64,000 bases of DNA from Chinchilla lanigera (GCF_000276665.1 NW_004955475.1:4425272-4489271); one strand, 5' to 3'; counted from the first letter of the stretch, positions 36,601 to 48,291 are shown. Notes: generated by a model not told the origin, from the letters alone. Numbers and translations are program-made.

Positions 36601-37751
36601 AGCTAAGTGCTGCAGAGCAGATCAAGCATGGAGGCCTCCAGCCCTTGCTTTTAAAGGGAGCTCCTAGTCTAATAGGAAGTCTTATATGTAATAGTCTAAA
36701 GGTCACTAGGGTTTTGCAAAATGATGGCTGCAGTCACTGTAAAATACAAGCCTGGTGGGGGTAGGGAGACCATGGTGGGAGTGTGGAAGGAAAGGGAGGT
36801 ATTTTGGGAAGGTTGGTTGTTAGTTCTTTTTGTTTCATCTCTGTTGGCACTGGGGTTTTTGGAGAATTGGGAACCTAGACCAAAAGGGTATGGCTTGCTT
36901 CTTGTTTATTTGCTTAAATAGCTATGAAGAGCCTGTCTCCCAGACCAGAAGCATGAATCATGTAGAGTTGAGCCTTCTAGGAGTTGCCTTCCCAGAAAAG
37001 GAGCTAGATGAGGCCAAAATAATGAGAGGAAGAGAGAAAATCTGCCTTTTGGTTCTAAAGTAGAGTGGAGAGTGATTCCACTTGTCAAAGGCAACATTAA
37101 AATCTCTTCTCAGGAGGATAGTCAATAGAGTCTCACCTAGGCCAGCCTCTCAGACAACCCCTATGAACGGGAGGTGTTAGTAGGCCTCCTGGATGCAGGA
37201 TACTGAAGCCCAGATTATATTTTTCCTGAGGCACTTACATTGTCAGAGTAAGTTCTGCATTGCATCTCTGGTCTGCAAATTTGTGAGACTGCTTCTCTGG
37301 AGTTTTGTAATCTCTCTTGGCAACCAATAGCAACACTAGGCCTTTTGTACATCTGCAGTTGCCTCTGCCCAGTGCTCCCCTGAGTTTAGGGTGGCCTGAA
37401 AGAAGTAGATTGGTAAGGAAGCAGCTAGCGACAACTGTCTACTGCTCAGTGTAGGGTTTCGTTGACTTGGGGCCTAGAAGGGGCTGGCTCAATGACCCAA
37501 GCACATAGAGTGAATGAAGTTTTTCCCCACATTGTCTTCCTTTGCCCATGGTTCCACTTAAGCTTGAGACCACAGATACCTGTGAAAACAAACCCAACCT
37601 GGGTGCTTGCTCACCGGTATCTACCTCTTTGTCTTTGTCTCTCTCGTCTCCTCCAGGCGGCCCTGTGATTCTTCTTGACTGATGATATAACACCACCTGG
37701 AAGCTTGAGGCTGCGTTACCACCTGAACATACCTGAGTTTTCCCCCGCATC

Positions 37752-40700
37752 ATGGAGACTCAAAAGAATGAAGCTGCTCAGACCAAGGGAGTGGCGACTT
37801 CTGGGGATAACCAGGACCAGGAGGCAGAGAAAGGAGCCAAGCACAAGACAGATGAGGTAACAGAAGGGCCAGTGTCAGAGCGACACTCATCTGGCCCTGG
37901 TAGACTGAAGAAAACTGCTATGAAACTCTTTGGTGGCAAGAAGGGAATCTGTACTCTGCCTAGTTTCTTTGGAGGGGGACGAAATAAAGGTTCTGGAAAA
38001 AACATCTCCAAGAAGGGTCTAAGAAAAAGCAAAACACATGATGGCCTGAGTGAAGTAGCCCATGACGCTAAAGATGTTGTCAGTGAAGAAACTGGCTACT
38101 CCCTACCTTTTCCTGGTTCACTCTGCCAATTTCCCAGCTCCCAGAGTACCCATGGGGCTTTGGAGATAGGCTACAGGCATAAAACATCTGTGGCGGGAGC
38201 CACCAAAAATGTTGGAGCTGACAAGATAGCCCCTGCTCCAAAGCCAAAGAAAGGCCTGAAAGATTTTTTTAACAGTATCCGCCGTCACCGGAAGAGCAGG
38301 GTTGCTAGAGCTGAGCAAAGTGAGCCATGGGCCAAGGCACCTGAGGGGGCCAGAGCTAGATCTCATGAGCATGTGAGCTCAGTCCCTGTGCCTTGCTCTG
38401 AGGAGACCCTCCAAGCCCCTGCAAAGGAAAATGCCAAACCCCAAGATACTCCAGGGCCAAAAATATCTCCAGCACCAGAGCCTTCTTTACCAGCTACGGA
38501 GAAGATAGCCTGTAAAAATCTAGAAAAATCCATAGGAATCTCTGCCTCATCACTTGTACAGCCCAAGCTTGCCCCTGAAGCCAGTACCCTAGAGGAGTCC
38601 CACAGGCAAATGGCAGATAAGGTTGTGTTGGCAGAGCTAAATCCACCCAATGGCCCTATGGGGGATCAGCTGAGCCTCCTCTTTGGGGATGTCACATCCC
38701 TGAAAAGCTTTGACTCATTGACAGGTTGTGGTGATATTATAGCAGAACAGGACATGGATAGTATGACAGACAGCATGGCTTCTGGGGGTCAGAGGGCCAA
38801 CAGAGATGGGACCAAGCGAAGTTCTTGCCTGGTGACCTACCAAGGAGGTGGAGAAGAAATGGCCTTGCCAGATGATGATGAGGAAGAGGAAGAAGAGGAT
38901 GAGGAGGTAGAATTAGAGGAGGAAGAAGAAGCCAAAGAAGAAGAAGATGATGACTTAGAATATCTTTGGGCAACTGCCCAGATGTACCCAAGGCCCAATC
39001 TTAATCTAGACTACCATTCCACCACATCCCCAGGCCACCATGGCTATGTGCTCCTTGACTCAGTTCAGTCCTATGCTGGTCTTGCCCCTGGAGAACTTTT
39101 GACTCCTCAGAGTGACCAGCAAGAGTCTGCCCCCAATAGTGATGAAGGTTACTATGACTCCACCACACCTGGATTTGAGGATGATTCGGGTGAGGCACTG
39201 GGGCTTGTCCACAGGGATTGCTTACCCAGAGACAGCTATAGTGGAGATGCCCTATATGAGTTTTATGAGCCAGATGACAGTCTTGAGAACTCTCCACCTG
39301 AGGATGACTGCCTTTATGACCTCCATGGTCATAGCTCTGAGATATTTGATCCCTTCTTGAACTTTGAGCCCTTTTCCTCTTCTCGGCCTCCTGGGGCAAT
39401 GGAAACAGAGGAAGAAAGGCTAGTGACTATACAGAAACAGTTGCTGTACTGGGAACTTCGTAGGGAGCAGCTTGAGGCCTGGGAGACGTGTGCTCGAGAG
39501 GTGCACGCCAGGGAGCCCCACAACAGAAAGGCCTATACCCAAGAGGCTCATGCCATAGAGGCATGTGCTCGAGAGACTCAGACTTGGGAATCTCATTCCG
39601 GGGAGGCTGAAACCCAAGAAACCCAAGGCCCAGAGGGTCGTGCTATAGAGGTTAAAGTCCAAGAAGCCCAGGCCTGGCAGGAGAAGCCTATTTTGGAGTA
39701 TCAGATGAGGCCCTTAGGCCCATCAGTGATGGGCCTGGTGGCAGGGACATCAGAAGCCTCTCAGACTTCCCACCAAGGAAGCACTTCAGCTTTCCCTGCC
39801 ACTGCGAGCAGTGAGCCAGACTGGAGGGACTTCCGTCCTCTGGAGAAGCGTTTCGAGGGAACCTGCTCCAAGAAAGATCAAAGTACCTGTCTGATGCAGC
39901 TTTTCCAGAACAGTGCCATGTTCGACCCAGACACGCAAGAAGTCAATTTTGGAGGCTCTCTCAGGAGGGCCTACCCTACTTATTCACCCCCCGCGGAACC
40001 AGAAGAGGGGGGTGAAAAGGAAGGGAATGTCGCTGTGAGTTTCTCACAGGCCCTAGTGGAGTTTACTAGCAATGGAAACCTTTTTTCTAGCATGTCTTGC
40101 AGCTCGGATTCTGACTCCTCCTTCACTCAAAACCTCCCTGAGCTGCCCCCCATGGTGACCTTTGACATAGTTGATGTGGAGCGAGAAGGGGAAGGGAAGT
40201 GTGAAGAGAATCCTGAGTTTCACAATAATGAAGACCTTGCAGCCTCCTTGGAAGCTTTTGAGCTGGGCTGTTACCACAAACATGCCTTCAACAACTACCA
40301 CAGCCGATTCTACCAAGGTCTATCTTGGGGTGTAAGCAGCCTCCCTCGATATTTGGGGCTACCTGGCATGCACCGTCGACCTCCACCTGCTGCCATAGCT
40401 CTCAACAGGAGAAGCCGATCTCTTGACACTGCAGAGACCCTGGAGCTGGAACTCTCTAATTCTCACCTGGCCCAGGGCTGTCTGGACTCTGAGCTTCAGG
40501 CCCAGCAGGAAGATTCAGACGAAGAAGATGAAGGGGAGGAAGAATGGGGCCGAGTCAGTTCTCTGTCGCTCTATACTGAACCCCCAGGGGCTTACAGATG
40601 GTCTACCTGGGCTCCCTGTCCTCTTCCAGTGAGGCCATGCCCTGCCTGGATAAACTCCAGCCAGTTGGGTGGGCCTTCCAGCCAGTCTCCGTATGGGCAA

Positions 40701-41135
40701 GCAGCCTGTTGTGTACCTCCTGTAGCCATGTCAGCATCAGGGCCAGAGCCAGAGACAATAGCACCTGGGGAATCTAGGCCGCAGATAGCCCGGCCTTCAC
40801 ACCTCCCCCTGCCCATGGGCCCTTGCTATGATCTCCAGCCACAGGCCTCCCAGAGTGTGAGAACCAGGCCTCAAGATGTGTTAGTGCCTGCTGATGAGCC
40901 CAGTTGTTCCTCCAGTACTGGAAGATTCAGCCCCAGCCCTTTGCACCAGGCTAAACCTGTGGGCATCACTCACGGCATCCCTCAGCTGCCTAGGGTCCAG
41001 TCTGAGTCCTCCCAGCCTCAGCCCAGTCACTACAGGGCTTCCAGCCTTGACCTGTCAAAGGAAAAGACTGAGCAAGGTGCCTCTCTTCCCACAAGCTACT
41101 CCTCCACTGCTATGAATGGAAACTTAGCCAAGTAG
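37752..41135 (+). CDS. AMER1: APC membrane recruitment protein 1 (WTX/FAM123B)
   Basis: Single coding exon, 1,127 residues (human about 1,135), intact. It is a plasma-membrane scaffold that binds PtdIns(4,5)P2, recruits APC and helps the beta-catenin destruction complex. It acts in Wnt signalling, and human loss causes Wilms tumour or osteopathia striata. Visible parts: a lysine-rich N-terminus (about 53-97, KKTAMKLFGGKKG) for lipid binding; a basic segment near 164-188 (KKGLKDFFNSIRRHRKSR); an acidic run 374-401; a repeat block rich in R-E-A-like units about 575-641; an Asp/Glu-rich late segment near 920; and the conserved C-terminus ending GNLAK. APC-binding blocks lie in the middle by homology. 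The start has ATCATGG context (A at -3, G at +4) and follows an acceptor at 37,656 by 95 nt. The gene is X-linked in mammals. Large overlapping frames in other phases are shadows. Confidence 0.98.
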   Translation: METQKNEAAQTKGVATSGDNQDQEAEKGAKHKTDEVTEGPVSERHSSGPGRLKKTAMKLFGGKKGICTLPSFFGGGRNKGSGKNISKKGLRKSKTHDGLSEVAHDAKDVVSEETGYSLPFPGSLCQFPSSQSTHGALEIGYRHKTSVAGATKNVGADKIAPAPKPKKGLKDFFNSIRRHRKSRVARAEQSEPWAKAPEGARARSHEHVSSVPVPCSEETLQAPAKENAKPQDTPGPKISPAPEPSLPATEKIACKNLEKSIGISASSLVQPKLAPEASTLEESHRQMADKVVLAELNPPNGPMGDQLSLLFGDVTSLKSFDSLTGCGDIIAEQDMDSMTDSMASGGQRANRDGTKRSSCLVTYQGGGEEMALPDDDEEEEEEDEEVELEEEEEAKEEEDDDLEYLWATAQMYPRPNLNLDYHSTTSPGHHGYVLLDSVQSYAGLAPGELLTPQSDQQESAPNSDEGYYDSTTPGFEDDSGEALGLVHRDCLPRDSYSGDALYEFYEPDDSLENSPPEDDCLYDLHGHSSEIFDPFLNFEPFSSSRPPGAMETEEERLVTIQKQLLYWELRREQLEAWETCAREVHAREPHNRKAYTQEAHAIEACARETQTWESHSGEAETQETQGPEGRAIEVKVQEAQAWQEKPILEYQMRPLGPSVMGLVAGTSEASQTSHQGSTSAFPATASSEPDWRDFRPLEKRFEGTCSKKDQSTCLMQLFQNSAMFDPDTQEVNFGGSLRRAYPTYSPPAEPEEGGEKEGNVAVSFSQALVEFTSNGNLFSSMSCSSDSDSSFTQNLPELPPMVTFDIVDVEREGEGKCEENPEFHNNEDLAASLEAFELGCYHKHAFNNYHSRFYQGLSWGVSSLPRYLGLPGMHRRPPPAAIALNRRSRSLDTAETLELELSNSHLAQGCLDSELQAQQEDSDEEDEGEEEWGRVSSLSLYTEPPGAYRWSTWAPCPLPVRPCPAWINSSQLGGPSSQSPYGQAACCVPPVAMSASGPEPETIAPGESRPQIARPSHLPLPMGPCYDLQPQASQSVRTRPQDVLVPADEPSCSSSTGRFSPSPLHQAKPVGITHGIPQLPRVQSESSQPQPSHYRASSLDLSKEKTEQGASLPTSYSSTAMNGNLAK

Positions 41136-44100
41136 TCATCATCAGTTCTGGAGTAGGGGCATGGGGCCTGAGCATGTGAATGGGGATTAGGGGTTGGGCA
41201 GAGGGGTGGGGGTGGGTATTGCTGTTTAACTTGAAAATCCTTTTGTGGAGGAAAACTCCTCTGGGTTTTCACTTTTGTTTTCCCCTTTCCCACTTCTGCC
41301 ATCTATGGCCACGTTCAGCTCAAGAACGTCTGCCCAGAAAGCCTACTGCTGCTGTGCTCCAGTTTTTGTTTTCAGGGTTTCTTCTTGTGACCAATGCAGG
41401 ATTTGGGATGCTATAATTTTGTGCCTATTCAAGTTGCCAAGTTAGTGATTATATATATCATGCATCCTAGACAAACTCTAAACCTTTACCGTCTTCTGTT
41501 CCCTCCCCCTAGTTAATGATGAACTGACGAGCAGCCAAGTCTGTATGTACTGCTTTTCACTTGGGGATGGGGGGCTGTTTGCTGTTAGCAATGTGAAGTT
41601 ATGGTACAGATCCTCCCCCTCACATTCAGCCTTGGCATAGCTGTCACTATTACATCAAATGACTGTAAGCTATTCATGCCAGCTAGGTATGCTTAAGATC
41701 AAGTAGCATGTGTCTAACTCCTTATCGCTGTGGACTTTGGCATCATCACCAGATGGGGCCTTTTAACTTGGCCTGCCATAGTTTGGATTGAAGACAAAAA
41801 CACTAATCCCCTTAATGGAATGATTAATTTTGTCCAGTTGCAAACAAAGGATTAAAAAAAAGTTCTATTGTGGACACTGCCATAGTCATGAGCTCTGGAA
41901 TGATAGGAATTTTTTTCTTTCTTCTCTTAACCCTGTGATCGCTTGAGTTACAGACACTTGAATTTTCACTTTGTCCTGTAAGAGAAGTTTTCATAATCTC
42001 ACCGTAGTCTTTTCATGGAAATAAGGCAAGAAACACAACCTATATTAGACTTGGCTATAGGGAGTGGGCTTTTTGTGGGATACAGGGGCAGGGAAAAAGG
42101 AGGTCCATTTGTCCCAGCTGGCAAGAGAGGAGATTTCATACTGTGGAGCTTGAGCCAGCCCAACTTCTTATAAAGGAAAATTGCTTCTCCCCAAAACCAA
42201 AAAGTTTCTTAAGCCTTGCTCACCTCTTATTTTGGATGTTATAAAGAGAGACTAGGCTTGCACTCTTACCACAGGATACCAAAGGCAACTCAGCTGCTAT
42301 TACCAGCACTCTGAAGAACTTTCATCTTTCAACTAGTCAAGTCTTTAGCATCACCAAAGGACCAGGCTTCTTGAGAGGAAAGACTGTGGTATGCCCTCAC
42401 TCTTATCAAACTACAAGATTCTGATTCGTGTGGCAGTTTCAGTCCTTTATGAAATGAATAGCACCCTCTCTTCTGCATCCATGAGTTTTCATGTTGAACT
42501 AGGTTGGAAATACTGGTGATGAAGAGTTTGCTGTCAGGAAGACATTGCAACAGTCTAATCTTCTCATGCCCAACTTCTCATTAATCCCCCTAAGGGAAAG
42601 ATGCTTTTAAATTTCTTTATTGGAAATGGCATGGACATTTTGTGTTACCTGGATGTGTTGACCTAAATTATCATTCTTGCCTTGTCTGACCCTCCCTCCA
42701 GCCATCTTTATGCCTGTTAAGAGAAGTCAACAGAGCTCTTGCCATTCCTGAGATATGGCAATTTAAGCTTGGAACAGATGCTGATGGCTCACTGAATCAA
42801 GGTGATTTTGAAGGAAAGTGCTCCTTGGCAAGGGGCTGTATTCATCCAGGCTCTTTGTCATGATGCTCAGATTTGGGCTGGTCTCATAACCTTCCCTAAA
42901 AAAAGCAGACCTGCCTGGCAGGTGTTATGTCCCTGGAAGTACCACACGAGTTTCTGTGATGCCAGCAACACACCTCAAGGAACCCTGACCAGCTCTCCAG
43001 GCTAATATTTGCTATACTGTGAAGAAATGCATCTGCCATGGAGCAGAAAAATGGAAGGAATGTCCACCCCATCTCAGCACAGCATTCCAAGAGAGAAGTT
43101 ACCAGATTCCCACCATTTAGCCTCTTACCAAAACTGCTGTGGAAGGGTAAGGCTGAAATTGTCCTGGCTATTTGGCCAGAAGGAAACACCAAATGCCTTT
43201 ACAACAGGAGAAAACCCACCTCACTCTGCATTCAGGGCAACTTGAGCTCCTATCTGAGTGTGGACTGTACCAGCCACACAGATGGTAGCTATCACCAGCC
43301 TCTATATCCTGCTGGAGAAGGCCGGTCACCAAATCTGGGGAGAGGAAAAGGAAGTTTTCAGCCCTTGGCCAAGAGCAGAGGGCTACCCTCAGGATCAAAA
43401 GGTCAGCAAGATGCACTGACTCTGTAGAGAGCTGTTATAACCTTAATATACTTTGCTGGGCTTTGGAAGCTTACACACCAGCGTAGGACCTGGGGTTAAT
43501 TAGCAATTCATGGTTTGGACATCATCACTGCCTCCAAGCTCCTTCACTTCTCTGGCTAGCCCAGGGACAGGGTCCTTATTACCAAAAGTGGGGCAGTTGG
43601 GTTTCATGGCTAAAGAAGCATGCCCCTTTGAGTCTCTAGAGCTTAGAAACTTATGACTAAATGCCAGCTGCATTTTTGAAGAGAAATACTTGGCTGGGAA
43701 TATCTGGTGATGGCAGCACAGATTGGCAGTGGGAGAACCAACCAAATTCTAGTCCTATGTTAGTGTTTGATAGCTCCGATCAAGAGAATTCCCACGTAAG
43801 ACCAGTCCTTCAGGGACCAGCGAATGTTGATAGAGAAGTCTACCCAGCAGCCCTCTCCCAAGGCCAGGATAATAGCTTCTTGGTGCTTTAGAGTCTCCAA
43901 GGAAGCCTTTCCTGCTCAACTGGCTTTAGCCCGGGTACTGGGACACAAGTTTCCCAGGATAAAGACTTAAGTAAACAGTCTCTCCCTCAAGGAGGAAAGT
44001 AGCTTTCTACACTAAGAAGGTTGGGTGTGTGCCCTCGTCCTACTGCCAGTGGCTTTCCCATCTGTGCTGCCATCCTACCTGCCCTTGACCCCCAGGCCCC

Positions 44101-44171
44101 ATTGCTAGAGGGAGACATAAGGAGTTTAGCAGGAAGACTTCAAGTTTACCCATGTGTATGTTGCATCCAAG

Positions 44172-44211
44172 TTGATACATATACATATATATATATATGT
44201 ATATGTATCAA
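44172..44211. repeat. Perfect 40-bp AT-rich palindrome in AMER1 3' UTR
   Basis: Begins TTGATACATATAC and ends with the exact complement GTATATGTATCAA, with no mismatch over 20 bp on each side. The symmetry stops exactly at the ends. In RNA it could fold into a stem of up to about 18 base pairs of A-U-rich helix. Confidence 0.95.
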
Positions 44212-45202
44212 AAGTCAATTATCTATTTTTGTATTGTTTGCATTTTATATTCATGGAAAACAATGTTTACCAATTGTTCTTTTCTGATATATTTTATTTT
44301 TAAAAGGTGCTGTTTATAGTTTTAAACAAAAGATGACTACAAAAATCACTGCTGCTTCTGCAGAGGGCTGGGCTTTCAACTATCTAGGGCCCACTTTCTC
44401 GTTTCCCGCTTCCCACTCCTGCCATAATGCGCTGTTTGTTCCCTCCCCAGCATGATAGGAACAGCAGATGTCCAAGTACTGAAGACAAATGCTAGGTACC
44501 TAAGGTATGCATAATCAGGTAGACAGTGTGTTGTTTTATGGCTTTATGTTTTTCCCTTGTATCCTTCATTTTGTGTACACCTTCTCAAAGTGCTCATCTC
44601 TCTTTTTTTTATATTTCATGCTTCCGTTTTGAAACCGGTGTTTCCTTCTTGTACTATTTGTCATATTGAACTTTTCCAAAGGAGCATTTTGGAAACATTC
44701 TCCATCCAGGAAGGAGGGCATAGCTTTTAAGCCACATCCCTTTCCTCAAGATGCTGGGAGAGACAAATGGCAATGATGCTCCAACCATCAGGAATTAATT
44801 ATCTCATTAAGGAAATCCTTGGATGAGACTTTCCTGGAGCTCAGATTGTAGATTGTGACACCAAGAAGAGACTTTGAGGAACTCTTTGATCCTTCTTGCT
44901 GCTTTGGGGGACTTTCTTCCTACCACTGTTCCCCCTTCCCTACCCTGCTCCAGCTCATATGTGGATGATACTTTGGGAAACAGTGATTTTCCAGGTAATG
45001 GCTTATTGGCCTGATCCTCCATTTTTCCATCCTATAGTCATTCAAAAGAAGAAAGCTCATATTGATGTATATGTGTGTGTTAAACCTATTAAGAGATTGG
45101 GCTTTGATTATTATTGTTGTTGCTACTGGTGCTTATTTCCACTGCTGGTATATAGGAGTGGGGCGGGAGAAGAAAACAGGAGTGTATATTTAGGTCATGT
45201 TA

Positions 45203-45208
45203 AATAAA
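45203..45208 (+). promoter_or_regulatory. AMER1 poly(A) signal, proximal candidate
   Basis: AATAAA in TTAAATAAAATGTCTTGGGG. It would end the 3' UTR at about 45,225. Confidence 0.6.
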
Positions 45209-45440
45209 ATGTCTTGGGGAACAAGGGAAGAAATTAGGAACTACAGTACATCCTCACCATAGATGTAAGACTTCTATCCCAGTGTAGAGGGGCGTATGGT
45301 CCCTTGCCGTGTCTGAAATTTCCCTGAGGTATCACAGAATAACTTGGATTTTGACCTCTCTACTCCTAGCTCTCAATGACATCTCTATATCTTGATGCAC
45401 TGCCTGTATGTTACAACATATATTTCTTTTGCTGAATACT

Positions 45441-45446
45441 AATAAA
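45441..45446 (+). promoter_or_regulatory. AMER1 poly(A) signal, distal candidate
   Basis: AATAAA in ACTAATAAATTTGGG. It would end the transcript at about 45,465. Which signal is used cannot be told from sequence. Confidence 0.5.
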
Positions 45447-45465
45447 TTTGGGTACAGGAGGGACC

Positions 45466-46061
45466 CCACCTGCACATCACTGAAGTGCATTCTTGTCACT
45501 TACTCCACAGCAACATGCCTGGGATCTGTGGTTGGTAGGTTTGCTTGAAGGAAAATGGAGAACTGAGAAAGTGGGGGAAGGGGCATCCAGCAGGGGAAAT
45601 AAACCAGAGCTGAAAAAGATCAAAGAAAACTTCAGTTCTTTCAGACCAGGCCCTGTATCCCAGTCAGATTATATGCCAGTAAACACTACGACACCATCTA
45701 CATGTTGAGACCTGCCCCTTCTTTTTGCACTGCCAGTGGCTAGCTGGCACCTCTAAAGTTAATCTGTTTGTGCTGCCTCTGATGCCAAAGATAGTCACCC
45801 CTTACTGGTGGCTCACTGAAAAGGATGTGTCTAGTAGGGTAGTTCAAGCTGCAGGAATGGTATCCTTCACCAAGACTATTGTCTAGATGGCTGCCGAAGA
45901 TGAAGGTTGCACTTGTTTGGCTGTGAGTTGGAGAGGGGAAATACAGCTTTTGTTCCTTATTGTAGGGTGTCTTATCGAGTGGGCTCCACAGATATAGCAC
46001 AGCGGCAACTGCCCCCTTAGGCTTATCTGTTGGTGTTCAGCCCTATCCTACCTTAGGCGGG
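45466..46061. other. Intergenic, nothing recognised
   Basis: Between the AMER1 3' end and the full-length MaLR no gene or repeat is recognised. Confidence 0.6.
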
Positions 46062-48291
46062 TGTCTTAGTTTTTTTTTCTCATTGCTGTGACAAAATATC
46101 AAACACCCAATGTTAAAAGACAAGGGGTTTATTTTGGCTCACAGTTTGTAGAGGTTTCAGTCCATAGTCAGTTGGGTCCAAGGCAGGGCATGACAGAGGG
46201 GCATCACAGAGGAAAAATAGTTTATGTCAGGCAGAAGGCAACAAAATCATCTAAGCAAGTGACAAGCAACAACTCTCTGCCCCTTATATCTTATCCAGGC
46301 TACCCACACTTAAAATGGGTCACACTCACACCCTTAATCCTAGCATCACATCCTTGAGCCCCACATCACAAACTCTAGATCCAGCCATTTCCTAAAAGTC
46401 ACTTATGAATGAATGAGGCTTTGTCGGGGCAGCTAGATACAAACCATAACATTTCACCCCTGGCCCACCCAAAAACTCATATACATTTCTTTATGCAAAA
46501 TGCATTTAATCCATCTCTAGGAGTTGCCCAAAAGTCCTAACAGTTTTAGAACTGCTGAAAAATCCAAGTCCAAAGTCTCCTCTGAGATTAAGGCAAAGCT
46601 TACCTGCACAAATGAATGATAAACACTTCCAACATACAATGGCACAAGATAAATATTTCCATCCAAAAGGAACAAAGGGGGATAGAAAGGAATGGGAACA
46701 AAGGAAGTCCAAAATCCAGCAGAGCAAACAGTCCTGCAGGTCTATGTCCAGCATCCCAAGCATTCTGTAGTACACTGAACTCCAGACAGCTTGAGTGGCC
46801 CCCACCCCTTAGGCAGCACTGGTGGTTGTAGCTCCCATGACTTCTCTCTTGGGCTGGTTCTTTTCCCTCCTGCAGTTTCCTCAGATGCCCCATGTCCCTG
46901 ACTTTTCCAAACTTCTGGGGTCTCCACTGCACCTTTAGCTTCACACTCACAGCTTCACACACTGCCCTCTCAGGGGCACACTGCCTAGCCTCCTGGGCCT
47001 TCTGAAATCTGGGTAGAAGATTTCCTGACACCACAACTCTTACATTCTGCATGCACTTAAAGTCTGCACCACATGGATGATGCCAAAGTCTGCTGCCAGC
47101 TGGATCAGTAGCCAGGCTTCTTTCTCTCATCTGTAGTGGTCAACTGCCTATGAGCCAAATTCTGAGAAACAACTTCCCCAGGCTGTTGCCATTCTTGAAC
47201 ATGATACCCTGGGGCTGTCTTCTCAAGGCAAAGTCTTTCACTTTGCAATTTTGAGGCTGTAAAGGGAAGAGTGTCCTGCTTCTTGTGATGTCCTCAGGCC
47301 ATTGTTTCTATTGTTCTCTTCTGAACTAATTGTATTCTTCTTGCTAGTCTTCTCAGCAACCAATTTCTCCTCTGTTCAATCTTTGCAAGCCACAACTTTG
47401 CTGGAGCATTTTTGGCTACACACAAAATGTTTTAAAATCATCCTGCTGGGCACTTTGTTCTTTATTCTCAACATAAATCTGGAAAAAGGCTCCCAAGAGT
47501 AGCCATGCCACCACCTCAATATTAGATTGCCTTAAAATTTCTTCTAGATTAGTTTACTGCCCTTAATCTCAGTCTCAAGTAAAGTCTATGGACTTGAGCA
47601 AAATACAAACCTGCCAAGCATAATATACACTGTCAGGAGTCTAATAGCCAATGCAGTTCTCCTACTCAGCAGAAACCTCCTGAACCTGGTCTTTACTGGT
47701 AGCATTTCTATCAGCATTTTGGTCTTCTGTTCTCTGACAAGAATTTCCCATCAAATACAGCTTAAGGCATTCCAGGGCTGCTGCTTCAGACAGCATCTCC
47801 AAATCTTTCTAAACTGTTCTCATAAGCCAGTTCCAAAGGTTCCTGAACCACATGTTCAGGTATAGTCACAGCAATAACCCCACTTCTCTGGTACCAAATT
47901 CTGTGTTAGTTACTTTCTTTCATTGCTGAGGCACAATATTTTACAGCCAAAGTTGAAAGAGGAAAGGTTTATTTTGGCTCACAGTTTGGAGAGATTTCAG
48001 TCCATAATTCGCTGGCTCCAAGGCAGGGTGGCATGGCAAAGGTACAGCACAGAGGAGAAATAGTTTGTGGCAGGCAGAAAGCAGCAAAAAATGCAAGCAG
48101 CAAGTGACAAGCAATGACACTCTTCCCTTTATATCTCATCCAGGCTACCCACCCTTACACTCACACTGTTAATCCTAGTATCATATCTTTGATCCCCACA
48201 TCATACACCCTAGTTCCTGCCACCTCCAAAAAGCCCCACTTATGACTGATGAAGCTTTGCGGGAACATCTAGATAGATACAAGCCATAATG
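46062..48291 (-). mobile_element. Full-length ERVL-MaLR element with both LTRs
   Basis: LTRs at 46,062-46,451 and 47,902-48,291 (390 bp each), internal part about 1,450 bp. The primer-binding site reads TGGTACCAGAG on the minus strand (plus 47,886-47,896), a tRNA-Leu type site. The flanking 5-mers GCGGG (46,057-46,061) and GCAGG (48,292-48,296) match at 4 of 5. The terminal CA of one LTR is mutated to TG. No retroviral coding genes are visible; short frames (for example 176 codons, 46,600-47,130 minus) are noncoding. Confidence 0.93.

Larger units (their letters stand above)
26030..37656 (+). other. AMER1: AMER1 intron 1 (about 11.6 kb)
   Basis: Bounded by the donor at 26,030 (GTAAGC) and the acceptor at 37,655-37,656, which follows a long pyrimidine tract (TCTTTGTCTCTCTCGTCTCCTCCAG). 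It contains an L1-related repeat, a TG microsatellite, two ID SINEs, a MIR and a candidate LTR, all listed separately. The remainder (about 26,780-29,530 and 33,710-37,650) shows no recognised gene or repeat, except a possible MIR remnant at 34,085-34,235. Alternative exons cannot be excluded. Confidence 0.6.
41136..45465 (+). other. AMER1: AMER1 3' UTR
   Basis: About 4.1-4.3 kb after the stop codon, with two candidate poly(A) signals. The whole stretch lacks recognisable SINE, LINE or LTR insertions, although it is flanked by repeat-rich DNA, which suggests it is under constraint or is actively used as message. It holds a perfect 40-bp palindrome at 44,172-44,211. Confidence 0.8.

Noticed and set aside
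38118..41115. Many alternative-frame ORFs across the AMER1 exon
   Set aside because: They overlap a conserved 1,127-residue frame and have no family features; they are shadows.
46600..47130. Minus-strand frame of 176 codons
   Set aside because: It lies wholly inside the internal region of a MaLR element, which has no retroviral genes, and no motif is recognisable.
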